NCBI GenBank assembly: GCA_963854735.1
Contig: OY978097.1
Coordinates: 3,224,001-3,288,000 of the forward strand
Origin: Marvania coccoides
Lineage: Eukaryota > Chlorophyta > Trebouxiophyceae > Chlorellales > Chlorellaceae
DNA: 64,000 nt
Reading direction: 5' to 3'
Shown here: positions 10,201 to 23,141 of the stretch, piece by piece
How the letters are laid out: every line of letters begins with the position of its first letter
How positions within the stretch are numbered: position 1 is the stretch's first letter
Position numbers and translations under genes: made by a program
The notes under the pieces: generated by a model
What the model saw: only the letters and a program-made list of their open reading frames with translations
Database searches by the model: none
Told to the model about the DNA's origin: nothing

Positions 10201-12067
10201 CCCAGCCGCAGACGTCTCCTGGAGGAACCACCACCACTGCCGCCGATGCCGCGACTGATGGCACTCCTGCCGCCGCCTCTCGCCCTCGCCGACCTCGTTT
10301 GGACCTGCCTGGCGTGGATGTGACATCGCTGACGCTGGTGACCGGTAACGGCTTCGTGCAGGGTCCCGTACGGCCATTTCAGACGCTGGATGTGTACCCA
10401 GAAGACCGAGACGCCACCGATGAGTGGCTGGCGTCCCTGTCGGCTGCGTGCCAGCAGTGGCGGGAACGCGCCAAGGCGGCGCTGGAGCAGGGCGGCGCGC
10501 TGGCCAACGACCTGAGCGCGCTGGTGGAGGAGGCGGAGCAGTACGCGTGGGGTGGCGTGGGCGCTGAAGACTCCGAGGCGGTCAAGGCGCTGCAGCCGCT
10601 GCTGGCGGACGCTGAAGACTACATGGCAGCGGTCAACGCCGCACTGCGCGGTAAGCCCGCGCTGGAGGTGGTCGATGCGCTGCTGCGGCAGGAGCCCAAG
10701 CCTCTGGCCAACCCACCGGGGCTTGATGCGCTTGTGGAGGCGCTGGCAGCAGCAAAAGAGTGGATGGAACGGTGCGCGGCGCTGGCGGATCCGTCTGCCT
10801 CTCCTGTGGACTTCCGCACACTGGAGGTGGCGGTGGCTGAGGCCTCCCGGCTGCCCATTTCGCTGCCAGAGGCCAAGGCGCTGCGGGAGCGTCTCACCAT
10901 CGCGCGCAAGGTCGGAGATGCCATTCGGTCGGCGCTGCCCACCGCGAGAGAGGTAGGGCGGCGCAAGAAGGACGATGCGCTGAGCGTTGGCTATTTGCAC
11001 ACTCTCAGCACCCAGGCGGCCACCGCGTGTGTGGAGATGCCAGAAGTGGCAAACCTCAGCTTGGCGCTGGAGCGCATCGACGCGTGGCAGGCACGAGTGG
11101 ACGCGCTGGAGGGCACGCGCAGCACGTTGCCCGAGCTGCGTGCGTTGGTTGAAGAGGCGGAGACCCTGCCGGCGGTGTTGCCAGAGGCAGACCAGCTGCG
11201 CACGCTCATCGACCGAGGAGAGGCGTGGCTGCGGCAGGCTGCCGCTCTGACGCGCACCAGGGCGCCCTTGAAGAAGGCACGTTAAATCCTATTATTATTA
11301 TTATTATTATTATTATTTATTATTATTATTATTATTAGATTTCCAACGTAATTGGCAGTTGTTTTCAAACAATATGCTAACTAGAATTCTCTCTCCTTTT
11401 CTTGCTGCAGATGCGCGATCTGCTGCACGCCGGCTTCCGCCTGCCCGTGGAGGTGGCAGAGGTGGAAGAGCTGCGTCTGGACATTCGCCGGCGTGAGTGG
11501 GAGGACAGCGCCAAGCGGGCCGCCAGCACCAAGGGCACCCTGCACGCTCTCATGGAGGTTCTTTCCACCGCAGCAGACATGGGCGCAGAGAACTCCCAGA
11601 TGGCCCTCACCCTGCAGACAAAGGTGGACACCGCGGCGCGGTGGGAGCGCAGCGCTGCCGGCTTTGTGTCCCGCTTCAACCGCGAAGGGGGGTGCCCTGA
11701 GGAGGAGCGGCCCACGGTGCAGGAGCTGCAGGAGGTGGTGGCTGCAGGCACCCAAACTGGGGTGAAAATGGAGCGCCTGAACTACCTCACTGCGCAGGTG
11801 CAGGCGGCGCACAAGTGGGTGGTGAAGGCGGGGGAGTGCCTGCCTTTGGAGCCAAAAGAAGAGGCGGAAGAGGAGGCGGAGGAGAAGGAGGAGGACGAGG
11901 CGGAGGAAGAGGCAGAGCCCATGGAGACTGATGGCCCCAGCATGGCGATCATGCTGGCGCTGCAGGCTGCCAGCCAGAATGATGAGGCGGCAGAGCAGCC
12001 GGCAGAAGAGGCGGCGGCAGCAACATCAGCAGCAGCAGCTCCTGGTCGTCGTCGCGGTGCTCCACAG

Positions 12068-12123
<56 letters not shown>

Positions 12124-15054
12124 CCCCTCTGTTCCTCCCCCTGCCCCCGTGCCGCAGTATGAAACCCTGGTGGCGCTGTTGAGCGAGTACGACGAGAGGC
12201 TGATTGTGAAGGACCGGTTGGCGGCGGGGCTCAGGGCGCTGCGAGGCGCTGCAGAGACGTGGCTAGAGGATGCGCGCCCTGTGTTGGAGCAGGACTACGT
12301 GGTCGACGAGCAGCTGCCGCTGCTGAACGAGCTGATCTCCAAGGGCAAGGCCAGTGGCGTGTCGATGGAGCAGGTAGAGATTTTGGAGGCCAACGTGGAG
12401 GCCCTGCAGTGGGGGCAGTACGTCAGGGCGCTGCTGGACAAGCTGCCGCCGCTGCCAGAGCGGCCGCAGGCCCCGCAGCCCGCCGAGGGCGAAGCTGCAG
12501 CAGCTTCCAACGGAGAGAAGGCTGGCGGCGCTCCGGCGGATGCCGCGGCAGCAGCAGCCCCTGCTGATGGCGCTGATGGTGCTGAGGCAAGAGAGCTTTC
12601 ACAGCAGCCGCTGGTGTTGCTTTCTAGCGGCGTTCCTCCCCCTGATCCCGACCCCACAGCGTCAGACGATGACCGCCCCATGCCTACCACCCCCTTTGAC
12701 CAACGTCCACAGCTGTCCAAGCTGATGGAGCTGCTGGAGGAGGGCAGCATCCTGCCTTGTGACGAGCCGCTGTTTGAGCGGTACAAGCGGTACGTCGAGG
12801 CTGGGCAGGAGTGGGAGCGCGCCGCTCGCAGCGTGTTTGTGGTGCAAAAGGACGGCGGCCCTGTGGCGCTAGTGGGCGTGCGGCAGCTGCGCAAGCTCAT
12901 TGTCCGCGGGGAGCGGCTGGCGCTGGGGCTGCCCACGCTGCCGCGGTTGCACGAGGTGCTGAGATCGCACGAAAAGTGGGAGCAGCGGGTGAGGGACCTG
13001 ATGGGCACTGCAGGCGCACGCCCCGCGTTCGCAGAGCTGCAGGTGTTCCAGCAGACGGCGCGCATGAGCCCCGTCACCTCCAACCTGCGCTGCCACATCG
13101 ACGCTGCTGTGGAGGCGGTGGAGGACTGGAAGGAGCGGTGCCGGCGGTCCATCGCCAAGCGCAACACCGGGCTGCGCCTGGACCGGTGCTTCGAGGTGCT
13201 GGGCCACTCCATCGACTGCGCGGTGGAGCAGTTTGAGCGGCGGCTGGAGGTGGAGAAGCGGTTGGTGGCGGCAGGGCCCCGCCGTCCCGGCGCAAATGGC
13301 GAGGAGGACGAGCGCGAGCTGTACTGCCTGTGCCAGCAGCCCTACAACGTGGACACCTCCATGATCTCCTGCGACCTGTGTGGGGAGTGGTACCACATGC
13401 GGTGCGTGGGCATCACGCAGACGCAGGCACGCTCCCTGCGAAAGTACTCGTGCCCCATCTGCGCAGCGGTCAGGGTGAGTTGTCTCGTAGCTATTGGTAA
13501 TTTTCCATCTTTTTTAGTGCAGCTTTCAGTGTTAATTGTTAATAGTCGTTGAATTTCCCCAATTTTTTAGAAATTGTAGTATATTATATTCACGCGGCTG
13601 CGTGCTAACCTCGCTTTTCTGTTCTCTCGATTTTGCAGAACTCTATGGAGCCCCTGGAGTACGCGCTGGGCAAGCTGCGCCGCACGCGCCGCCCCTCCCG
13701 CAATGAACTGCGCGACCTTCTGGTTGCCGTCAAGTCACTTCCAGTCAGCGTCGACGAAGAGTCCTCACTGGAGCGTCTGATGGTCAAGTTCGACCGCTGG
13801 GCCACCGCCACCAACCGTGCCGTCGAGGTGCACGAGGCTTCGCGCAAGAAAGACAGCAGTGGGCAGGTTCTGCCGCTGTCAGACGGCATGCTGCACCAGC
13901 TGTGCAAGAGCGCGCTGGCGCTGGAGGTGGACGGCACGACGCACGCTGAGCGCATCCTGCACCTACTGCGCTGCAACCGGTGGCGCGCGCGGGTGGACGC
14001 GGTGCTGGGGGCCTCGACAACTCAGCCCGGCGGCAAAGCCTCGGCGGAAGCTGTCGCGAAGCTGCTGCAAGAGGCTGAGCGCCTGGAGGTGGATTCCGCC
14101 ACCGACGTGGCAGGAGCCAGGCTAATGGCAGCTGCCGACTCGGCCAAGGAGTGGCAAGAAGCGGTGAAGGCCTGCATTGCGGAGCTGAAGTCTGCTGGCG
14201 GGCAGGCTGACCCCCGCTTCGGGGAGACCGTGGAAAAGGCCAAGGCGCTGATGAATGCTGCCGAGTCGCTGCCCATCCGGGTGGACCGTGAGCTGGAGAA
14301 GCTGGGCGAGTACGCCAAGCCCTACTGCCTGTGCCGGCGAGCGTACGACGAGCAGATCCCCATGCTGGAGTGCGACCACTGCGGGGAGTGGTTCCACTTT
14401 GAGTGCGTGGGGCTGAAGGCGCCGGGCACGGAGGAGGGCGATTCTGTGCCTGACAACTTCTCTTGCCCGGTGTGCTGCATGCGGTCTGGCTCAAAGTACC
14501 CCTTCTTCCACCGCCTGCCGCAAGGCAGCCTGGACGCGCTAAAAGAAGCTGCCCAGGCCATGCCGCCGGCCCCTGTGGCCGTGGCAGCAGCGCCCCCAGT
14601 GCCAGTGGCAGCGGCAGCTCCGCAGCAACCGCAGCAGCAACAACAACAGCAGCAACAGGCGGCTGCCGCGGCTGCAGCTGCCGCCCAGATGGCGATGTTC
14701 CCTCAGGGCGGTTGGCCTTTTGCGGCGTTCCCCGGTGGAATGATGCCTGGTGCCTCCATGCCGGGCATGATGCCGGGCGTGGTGCACCCCGCAATGTTTG
14801 GCTTTGCCGGGATGCACCCTGCAATGGCCCAGGCCATGCACCAGCAGCTGCAGCATGCGCACGCGCAAGCGCAGCACGCCCAGGCGCAGGCCCAAGCGCA
14901 TCAGGCACAGCAGGCTGCCCCAGCGCAGGCGGCAGCTCCCGAGGAGGAGGAGCCGCCCGCCAAGAAGGCCAAGACGGCAGCACCCGCGGAGGAGGCAGAT
15001 GGCGGTGCTTCAGAAGCAGTGCCAGCCAAGGAGGAAGCAGCAGCAGAAACATAA
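7239..15054 (+). CDS. KDM5: KDM5/JARID1-type chromatin protein with a degenerate JmjC active site
   Basis: Seven exons: 7239..7673, 7750..7864, 8022..8188, 8290..8482, 8629..11276, 11411..13474 and 13639..15054, about 2345 aa. Domain order is that of animal KDM5: JmjN (about 12-55), ARID (85-170), PHD1 (255-302), JmjC (395-575), C5HC2 zinc finger (664-712), a long PLU-1-like helical region, PHD2 (1824-1873) and PHD3 (2104-2155). KDM5 enzymes remove H3K4me2/3. Here the Fe ligand His is Arg458 (AWRVE instead of WHIE), while Glu460 and His546 (AYHS) keep exact family spacing. Two 2-oxoglutarate-site residues are also changed, Gln468 for Asn and Arg476 for Lys. It therefore looks like a histone reader or scaffold with impaired catalysis. 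Intron 11277..11410 uses a GC donor. A 17-CAG polyQ run lies in the PLU-1 region, and the C-tail is Gln/Ala/Met-rich. AATAAA follows the stop at 15094. Confidence 0.9.
11290..11337. repeat. (ATT)n trinucleotide repeat in a KDM5 intron
   Basis: About 16 units of TTA/ATT with one slip (ATTTATT) lie just inside the GC-AG intron 11277..11410. In-frame stops in this array make retention of the intron non-coding. Confidence 0.9.
12071..12121 (+). repeat. (CAG)17 polyglutamine tract in the KDM5-like gene
   Basis: Seventeen uninterrupted CAG codons in frame, at about residues 1407-1423, follow CAG-AAG and precede a His-Pro-Ser stretch. They lie between predicted helical blocks of the PLU-1-like region. 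Confidence 0.92.
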
Positions 15055-15863
15055 CTACAACCATGCTGATAAATTTCTTTCTTTTTTTAACATAATAAAC
15101 AACCAAGCAGCGCGGGTTTTTTTCTTCCTACACCCCCCCCCCCCCCCCCCGCCCCCCCCCCACCCCCCCGCAACAACCCAAATAATCAGTTTTTCTCAGC
15201 TAACTTGATGAAGTGTTTCTTTGAATGAAAAATTGTGACTGCCTTTGATTGTAGGCAATCGCGTTGTGTGTAAGAACAGTCAAAATTACATTAAAGAGAG
15301 GAAACTTGACAACCAACGCCTGAATGCCAGCAATTTCAAAACTTCAAGAGAGAGAGGAAAGTGGAGGCTTTAAGGGCGCAGATGGGCTGATCAAGCGGTG
15401 CATCCACCACGCATGTGCTCTTCGAAGGCGGCTACAGCCAAGGAATTAAGAGCTTTGCTGTGCTAGATCACTTTCATTTAAGGAATTTATAATTACCTTT
15501 TCATGGTCATTGCGCTGCATTTTGGTGAAATCAAGCCCCACAAACACCAAATCACATACTAATACGTTTTGTCAAATCAACAAAAATGGCCTTCAAAAGT
15601 TTGGTCGAAGGAAATAAATAGAAGCTCCTCGTTCCCTAGTTATTTTGTCATTTAAATAGTTTTATTTTCATCACGTACGTATATATTCCGCAAATCTTGG
15701 AGTGCTGCTGCTGCTGCTGTTCACCTACCTCGTTTTTTTAGTTGGTTATTTTTTGATCAAACAAAAAAGCTCGCAGAACCACAGCCGCAGCGTTCGCTCG
15801 AAGCGCCTCACGCCGAAAGAGATCTGAACCCCAGCTGCGGCGTTTGTTCCCCGCGTGCCCGTC
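15055..15863. other. Spacer between KDM5-like and RPT1 genes, with poly-C tract
   Basis: About 810 bp of AT-rich sequence. It starts with the KDM5 3' end (AATAAA at 15094..15099) and then a C homopolymer region at about 15129..15168. The rest should contain the RPT1 promoter and 5' UTR, including a short CTG run near 15703. No gene was found. Confidence 0.6.
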
Positions 15864-17398
15864 ATGGTGGCCGAGAAAAAAGACCCTCCTGTGGCGGACG
15901 CTAGCAGCAAGGACAAGGAGGATACGGGCGATGTGGACAAGGACAAGCCCATCGTGGCGCTCACCGAAGAGGACATCCGCGTGATGCAGGCCTACGGCGC
16001 CGGCCCCTACAGCTCAAAGATCAAGAACCTTGAGACGGAGGTGAAAGCGCTGTCCACCAAGGTCAACGAAATAGCGGGAATTAAGGAGTCGGACACAGGG
16101 CTGGCGCACCCCTCGCGCTGGGACCTGGTCAGCGACAAGCAGATGATGCAGGAGGAGGCCCCGCTGTCGGTGAGTGGAGCTCAGGAAGAAAAAAAATCTC
16201 TCAAACACTCGAATGCAGGCTTGTAACTTTTTCCCGCTTTCCTCTATAAAACCAGGTGGCTCGCTGCACGAAGATCATCAACCCCAACACCGATGAGGCC
16301 AAGTACATCATCGCCATCAAGCAGATGGCCAAGTTCGTGGTGGGGCTGGGCGACAAGGTGGCGCCCACAGACATCGAAGAAGGCATGCGCGTAGGGTGAG
16401 TGGATGGAAACCAGAAGCAGTAATCGCATTAATGTCAATACTATGCTACATTGGTAGCTATTCATTTATTTACTACGTATTATTTTCTTTATTTTTTTTT
16501 AATTCTTTTCTACTGCAGCGTGGACCGTCAAAAGTACCAGATCCAGATTCCGCTGCCCCCCAAAATCGACCCCTCCGTCACCATGATGACCGTGGAGGAG
16601 AAGCCCGACATCACCTACGCAGACATCGGCGGCAGCAAGGAGCAGATCGAGAAAATGCGCGAGGTGGTGGAGCTGCCCATGCTGCACCCTGAAAAGTTTG
16701 TGACGCTGGGAATTGACCCCCCCAAGGGCGTGCTGCTGTATGGCCCCCCTGGAACGGGGAAGACCCTGCTGGCGCGGGCCGTGGCCAATCGCACCGATGC
16801 CTGCTTCATTCGCGTCATCGGCAGTGAGCTGGTGCAAAAGTACGTGGGGGAGGGAGCACGCATGGTGCGGGAGCTGTTCCAGATGGCGCGCTCCAAGAAG
16901 GCCTGCATAATTTTCTTCGATGAGGTGGACGCCATCGGCGGCGCTCGCCATGAAGACTCTGGCGGCGGCGACAGCGAGGTGCAGCGCACAATGCTGGAGA
17001 TCGTCAACCAGCTGGACGGGTTTGACGCGCGCGGAAACATCAAGGTGCTGATGGCCACCAACAGGCCAGACACGCTGGACCCAGCGCTGATGCGGCCGGG
17101 GCGGCTGGACCGCAAGGTGGAGTTCGGGCTGCCCGACCTGGAGGGCCGCGCCCAGATATTCAAGATCCACACCCGCACCATGAGCGTGGAGCGGGACATC
17201 CGGTACGAGCTGCTGGCGCGGCTGTGCCCCAACGCGACGGGCGCTGACATTCGCAGCGTGTGCACGGAGGCGGGCATGTTTGCGATCAGGGCGCGGAGGA
17301 AGACGGTGACGGAGGCAGACTTCTTGGCCAGCATCGAAAAGGTTATCAAGAGCTACCAGAAGTTCTCAGCCACCGGCCGCTACATGGTGTACAACTAA
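15864..17398 (+). CDS. RPT1: 26S proteasome regulatory ATPase subunit RPT1 (subunit 7, PSMC2)
   Basis: Three exons, 15864..16169, 16256..16395 and 16519..17398, give about 441 aa (human PSMC2 433). This is one of six AAA+ ATPases of the 19S base that unfold ubiquitylated proteins and feed them into the 20S core. Visible features are an N-terminal coiled coil, an OB-like region ([19 protein letters not shown]), Walker A GPPGTGKT, Walker [13 protein letters not shown], the AAA second region of homology with RPGRLDRK, and a C-terminus ending RYMVYN. The ending matches the RPT1 tail rather than other RPT subunits. Both introns lie in the first 182 codons. ATG 15864 follows a GTG in frame, so it is the first true Met. 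Confidence 0.96.
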
Positions 17399-17901
17399 GA
17401 AGTGGATTTTAGCTTTGTTTCAGGGACCATGCGTGTAAAAATACAGTAACACATTTACCCCGTGAGTGCTTGCTTGCTGCAAACGTGTAAACCCAGCCAC
17501 CGGGTTTTATTCGCTCTTTCTTGGTCAACAACGCTCTGAGACCCAAAGCAACGCAACCGTGACCAAATCGAAGCGCAACAGATGGGGGTAGGGTGCATGC
17601 TGCAGAAAATGATACCACCTTTCTTTAAATGTCTTACATGCTGGGAGCAGCAGCCATGGCGTCTCTCACACACTTCAAATTAGGAGCTATTGCCTTTGGG
17701 GAAAGGGTATGTATGTATATAAAACGAAAACACTAGTACACACTACGAACGGAGACAGCCATATAGCCGAATGCCCCAAGTCCAGCAGTAGATGACCAAA
17801 AATATTGATATGAATAGAGAGGTAATTACTCTGTATAAAGAATGAAGAAATAATAATATCAGGAAGAGGACGAGAAGGAAAAAAACAGAGCACTACTTTT
17901 A
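17399..17901. other. Convergent 3' spacer RPT1 / UMP kinase
   Basis: About 500 bp between convergent stops, AT-rich and with no open frame of coding character. It holds the two 3' UTRs. Confidence 0.5.
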
Positions 17902-18961
17902 TTATCGAATCTGGCGGTTCTCAGCAGCCTGTTCAGCGCAGTCGCAGTGCTCAATGCACGTGCCCACGCCTGGGCTGCCCAGCAGCGCCTGCAAAATGTT
18001 GCCTGGGCGCGTCAGGTTGAACACCACAATGGGGATAGAATTCTCCTTGCACAGCGTAATGGCGGTCTCGTCCATGACCTCCAGGTTGTTGATCATCACG
18101 TCCCGGAAGCTCAGCCTGTTGTACAGCTTGGCATTAGGATTCTTAGTAGGGTCACAGTCGTAGACGCCGTCAACCTTTGTGGCCTTGAAAAACGCGTCTG
18201 CGTTAATCTCCGCCGCCCGCAGCGCCGCCGCCGTGTCCGTGGTAAAGAACGGATTGCCGGTGCCGCCGCCAAATATCACCACGCGCCCCCGTTCGAGGTG
18301 GCGAATGGCCCGCCTGCGAATGTACGGTTCCGCTATTTCCTGCATGGCGATGGCGGTCTGGACGCGGGTAGCCACGCCCTCCGCCTCCAGCGCTGACTGC
18401 AAGCAGATGGAGTTCATCACCGTGGCCAGCATGCCCACGTAGTCAGCAGAAGCCCGCTCCAGACCATCCCATCGGGTGACGCCCCTGAAGAAATTGCCAC
18501 CGCCCACCACGATGGCCACCTCCACGCCCTCCGCCACCGCTGCTGCCACCTCTTTGGCGATGGTCTTGAGCACCAGGGGGTCTATGCCGAAGCTCTGGTT
18601 GCCCTCCAACGCCTCGCCGCTCACCTTGAGCATCACGCGCCTGAGAGGTGGAATAACTCAATTCAGATAAGAAAAAGAGAGTAGTACGCAGTACGAAAGT
18701 CAGAGAATGCGAATCTCAAGCGCACTTGTACTTCAAAGAGGGAGGCGTTGATAGCTGCCCACCGCCACGCATTGTCTCCTCAGCCACGCACAGAACCCTG
18801 CCGGTCCGGCCCGCAGCTGCTCCGCCATGCTTCGAGCTGCGTCCGGCACGGCTTCGAGCTGGGTGCGGCACGGCTCTGTAACCTGCTGCTGGCTTGGGGC
18901 AAATCCTTGCCACGGAGGTGCCGCAGGGAGCCGTCAAGCGGCCGCTCGCTGTCGCAGGCAT
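17902..18961 (-). CDS. Plastid UMP kinase, bacterial PyrH type
   Basis: Two exons, 18961..18726 and 18640..17902 (phase 2 intron with GTGCGC donor), give about 324 aa. The N-terminal 75 residues start [13 protein letters not shown], are rich in Ala, Arg, Ser and Pro, and look like a chloroplast transit peptide. The mature part has [15 protein letters not shown], the [12 protein letters not shown] region, [19 protein letters not shown] and DPTKNPNAK. These are the signatures of the hexameric amino-acid-kinase-fold UMP kinase (UMP + ATP to UDP + ADP). In plants this plastid enzyme (PUMPKIN) also binds group II intron RNAs. A more upstream in-frame ATG at 19096 exists but gives a non-transit-like, Lys-rich start. 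The gene is divergent from SF3B1. Confidence 0.92.
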
Positions 18962-19290
18962 TGCGGGGACTTCCGGTAAGTTTGTAGAAATTTTATATAT
19001 GCTAGCATTGCCGAATTGCGTGAATAATTCGTAAATTGAGGCGGCGAGTTTTCTTCCGACTCGAGCGCTGTTTTTCCTCTTTTTTCTTGTCGGCATAGAG
19101 CTTAATTTATTTTTCTATGCTCCATAAATTGTCACAGAGCTGAACACACGCAGCAGGCACCCAGGCAAAACGCTGGAGTGTCAATCAACTTTTAATTGTT
19201 CAACACAAACAGCGGGCTGCCAGCAGGAATATAGCACGTGACAACACCAACACTGCATCCAGAGTTTGAGCAGAGGGTCTATCCCTCGTC
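18962..19290. promoter_or_regulatory. Divergent promoter region UMP kinase / SF3B1
   Basis: The 329 bp between divergent start codons are AT-rich and include TATATATG near 18995. They must carry both promoters. No specific operator is recognised. Confidence 0.4.
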
Positions 19291-22200
19291 ATGGCGGACA
19301 AAAAAAGCAACGGAGTTTCCCTCACGGGTGGAGGGGCCTATGACAAGGACATGCTCGCTGGGAAGGACGCAGAGTACGACGCAGAGATTGGCTTGGGTGG
19401 GGAAGAGGAGGAAGACGATATGGAGCGCCAGGTCGCGAGGTGGGTGATGATCATTTTTTCATTTTTTTTCATTTTTTTTTTTGAAACGCTCCTCCCAATT
19501 TATTTTGCAGTTCACGCACTAATCAATCCTCCGCTTCTCTATTCTGCAGCAAACTCGCATCCTACACCGCGCCGAAGGCCGTGCTGGCCGAGGTGCCCAT
19601 GGAGGAGGACGGCGACGTTGAGGGCAGCTTTGGGGCCTCACGCCGCATCGTCGACAGGGAGAGCGAGTACCAGCGGCGCCGGCTGAACCGCGCGCTGTCC
19701 CCCGAGCGCAATGACGCCTTTTTAATGGGCGACCAGACGCCAGACGCGCGCGTAAGGACCTACGGTGACGTCATGAAGGAGGCAGCGCTGGCCAGGGAGA
19801 GGGACAACACGCTGCAGAACATCGCGCGCAAAAAGCAGGACGACGCAGACGCCGTGCATGTGGATGCCCTGGAGGCGCAGAAACCCACAAAAGCGTCCGG
19901 AGCGGCGGCACCAGTGGCTGCAGCTTCAGCAGCAGCAGCAGCTGGACCCGCCCGCAAGCGCAGCCGCTGGGACAGCGCCACGCCTGCAGCCCCTGCAGCA
20001 GCGTCCGCCAAGCCTTCTGAATGGGATTCTGTTGAGGCGACGCCGCAGGTGGCTTGTCGTTGGGACGCAACCCCAGCGCACGGAGCAGCAGCAGGCGGTG
20101 CAGCAGCCGGAGTGGGCGCCACCGCGCAGCGCACCAGCCGGTGGGACGCAACGCCGGCACACGAGGGGGGGTCTGCAGGCGGGGCTGCCACCGCCAAGCG
20201 CAGCCGCTGGGACGCCACCCCCGCCGCTCTGGGGGCCACCCCTGCGTACGGCGCTGCCTTGGGGGCCACGCCGGCGTACGGTGCCACCCCTGCAGGCGGC
20301 TTTGGGGCTGAAACTCCGATGCACGGCGGCCAGCCGGTGCCGATGACGCCAGAGGTGTACCAGGCGATGAAGGTGGAGCGCGAGATCGAGCTGCGCAACC
20401 GCCCGCTCAGCGACGACGAGCTGGACGCCATGCTGCCTGGCCCCTCCGATGGCTACAAGATTTTGGAGCCTCCGGCTGGGTACGTCCCCATTCGCACCCC
20501 CGCGCGCAAGCTCACTGCCACCCCGGCTGCCTACGGCGGCACCCCGCTGTACGGTATCCCCGAGGAGGACCGCAGCCAGGCGTTCGACGTGCCGCTGGCG
20601 GTGGGCGAAGGCCTTCCAGACATGAAGCCTGAGGACCAGCAGTACTTTGGGAAGCTGCTGAAGGAGGTGGACGAGGGGGCGCTGAGCGTGGAGGAGGCGA
20701 AAGAGCGCAAGATCATGAAGCTGCTGCTCAAGGTGAAGAACGGCACCCCGCCGCAGCGCAAGACGGCGCTGCGCCAGCTCACTGACAAGGCCCGGGAGTT
20801 CGGGGCTGGGCCGCTGTTCAACCAGATCCTCCCCCTGTTGATGTCTCCCACGCTGGAGGACCAGGAGCGTCACCTTCTGGTGAAGGTCATCGACCGCATT
20901 CTGTTCCGCTTGGACGAGATGGTGCGCCCCTTTGTGCACAAGATCCTGGTGGTCATAGAGCCACTGCTGATCGACGAGGACTACTACGCGCGCGTGGAGG
21001 GCCGCGAGATCATCGCCAACCTGGCCAAGGCGGCGGGTCTGGCCACGATGATTGCGGCGATGCGGCCAGACATAGACAACGTGGACGAGTACGTGCGAAA
21101 CACCACCGCGCGGGCGTTCTCGGTGGTGGCCTCGGCGCTGGGCATCCCCGCGCTGCTGCCGTTCCTCAAGGCGGTGTGCCAGAGCAAGAAGAGCTGGCAG
21201 GCGCGGCACACCGGAATCAAGATCGTGCAGCAGATCGCCATCCTCATGGGCTGCGCGGTACTGCCCCACCTCAAGAGCCTGGTGGACATCATCAAGCACG
21301 GGCTGACCGACGAGAACCAGAAGGTGAAGACCATCACGGCGCTGGCGGTGTCGGCGCTGGCGGAGGCCGCCGCCCCCTACGGCATTGAGTCGTTCGATGA
21401 CGTGCTGGAGCCGCTGTGGAAGGGGGTGCGGCTGCTGCGCGGCAAGGTGCTGGCTGCGTTCCTCAAAGCCATCGGGTTCATCATCCCGCTGATGGACACC
21501 ATGTACGCAAACTACTACACCCGGGAGGTCATGGTCATTCTCATCCGCGAGTTCCAGACGCCAGACGAGGAGATGAAGAAGATCGTGCTCAAAGTGGTGA
21601 AGCAGTGCGTGAGCACCGACGGGGTGGAGCCGGACTACATTCGCAGCGAGATCCTGCCAGAGTTCTTCCGCCACTTCTGGGTGCGGCGCATGGCGCTGGA
21701 CCGCCGCAACTACCGCGCGCTGGTGGAGACCACGGCGGCGCTGGCGGAGCGGGTGGGGTGCTCCGAGGTGGTCGCCCGGGTGGTTGAGGATCTGAAGGAT
21801 GAGAGCGAGCCGTACCGCAAGATGGTGATGGAGACCATCGACAAGGTGGTGGGGTCGCTGGGGGCTGCGGACATCGACGCCCGGCTGGAGGAGCAGCTGG
21901 TGGACGGCATTCTGTACGCCTACCAGGAGCAGGTGGCTGACGAGTCGCCCGTGGTGCTCAACGGCTTCGGCACCGTCATTAACGCCCTGGGGCAGCGCGC
22001 CAAGCCCTACCTGCCCCAGATCTGCGGCACCATCAAGTGGCGGCTGAACAACAAGAGCGCACGGGTGCGGCAGCAGGCAGCCGACCTGGTGGCGCGCACG
22101 GCGGCAGTGATGAAGACGTGCGATGAGGAGAAGCTGCTGGCGCACCTGGGGGTGGTGCTGTACGAGAACCTGGGAGAGGAGTACCCTGACGTGCTGGGGT

Positions 22201-23141
22201 CCATCCTAGGGGCGCTCAAGGGCATCGTTGCCGTGATTGGGATGACGCGAATGACGCCCCCCATCAAGGACCTGCTGCCCCGGCTAACCCCCATCCTGAA
22301 GAACAGGCACGAGAAAGTGCAGGAGAACTCCATCGACCTGGTGGGCCGCATCGCCGACCGCGGCGCCGAGTTTGTGCCCGCCCGCGAGTGGATGCGCATC
22401 TGCTTTGAGCTGCTGGACATGCTGAGGGCGCCCAAAAAGGCCATCCGACGCGCCACCGTCAACACCTTTGGCTACATCGCCAAGGCGATCGGTCCCCAAG
22501 ACGTGCTGGTCACCCTGCTGAACAACCTGAAGGTGCAAGAGCGGCAGAACCGGGTGTGCACGACGGTGGCCATCGCCATCGTGGCAGAAACGTGCGCCCC
22601 CTTCACCGTGCTGCCCGCGCTGATGAACGAGTACCGCGTGCCCGAGCTCAACGTTCAAAATGGCGTGCTGAAGGCGCTGTCCTTCGTGTTTGAGTACATT
22701 GGCGAGATGGGGAAGGACTATATCTACGCGGTGACGCCGCTGCTGGAGGACGCACTGCAGGACAGGGACCTGGTGCACAGGCAGACGGCGGCAGCGGTGG
22801 TGCAGCACCTGGCACTGGGCGTGGCTGGGCTGGGGTGCGAGGACGCGCTGACCCACCTTTTAAACCACGTATGGCCCAACATTTTTGAGAGCTCTCCGCA
22901 CCTCATCCAGACGGTCAACGGCGCCATCGACGGGTGCCGGGTGGCGCTGGGCCCCGCGGTGATGCTGAACTACGTGATGCAGGGACTGTTCCACCCCGCA
23001 AGAAAGGTGCGGGAGGTGTACTGGCGGCTGTACAACAACCTGTACATGGGGGGGCAGGACGCGCTGGTGGCGGCGTACCCGCGCATGAGGGACGACCCCA
23101 ACAACACCTACAAGCGCCACGAGCTGGATGTGTTTGTCTAA
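19291..23141 (+). CDS. SF3B1: Splicing factor 3B subunit 1 (SF3B1 / SAP155)
   Basis: Two exons, 19291..19439 and 19550..23141 (phase 2 intron), give about 1246 aa (human 1304). SF3B1 is the HEAT-repeat core of the U2 snRNP SF3b complex and clamps the branch-site helix. The N-terminal third has several RWDATP/RWDSATP motifs, the U2AF-homology ligand motifs that dock UHM splicing factors, but fewer than in human. The segment [15 protein letters not shown] and [16 protein letters not shown] precede the HEAT superhelix. The HEAT part is almost colinear with the human protein (for example [19 protein letters not shown] and [20 protein letters not shown]). The Lys equivalent to the human K700 hotspot is kept in DENQKVKT. 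The single intron is at codon 50. AATAAA follows at 23158..23163. Confidence 0.97.

Noticed and set aside
11277..11285. KDM5-like gene ending at the in-frame TAA at 11283
   Set aside because: The PLU-1-like region, PHD2 and PHD3 continue in the next exon. A GC donor at 11277 with the acceptor at 11410 keeps phase, while the nearby GT at 11281 does not.
19926..22145. Long minus-strand open frame (739 codons) opposite SF3B1
   Set aside because: It is a shadow frame in GC-rich coding DNA. The + strand product is SF3B1 over its whole length and the antisense translation is low-complexity His/Arg/Leu with no domain.
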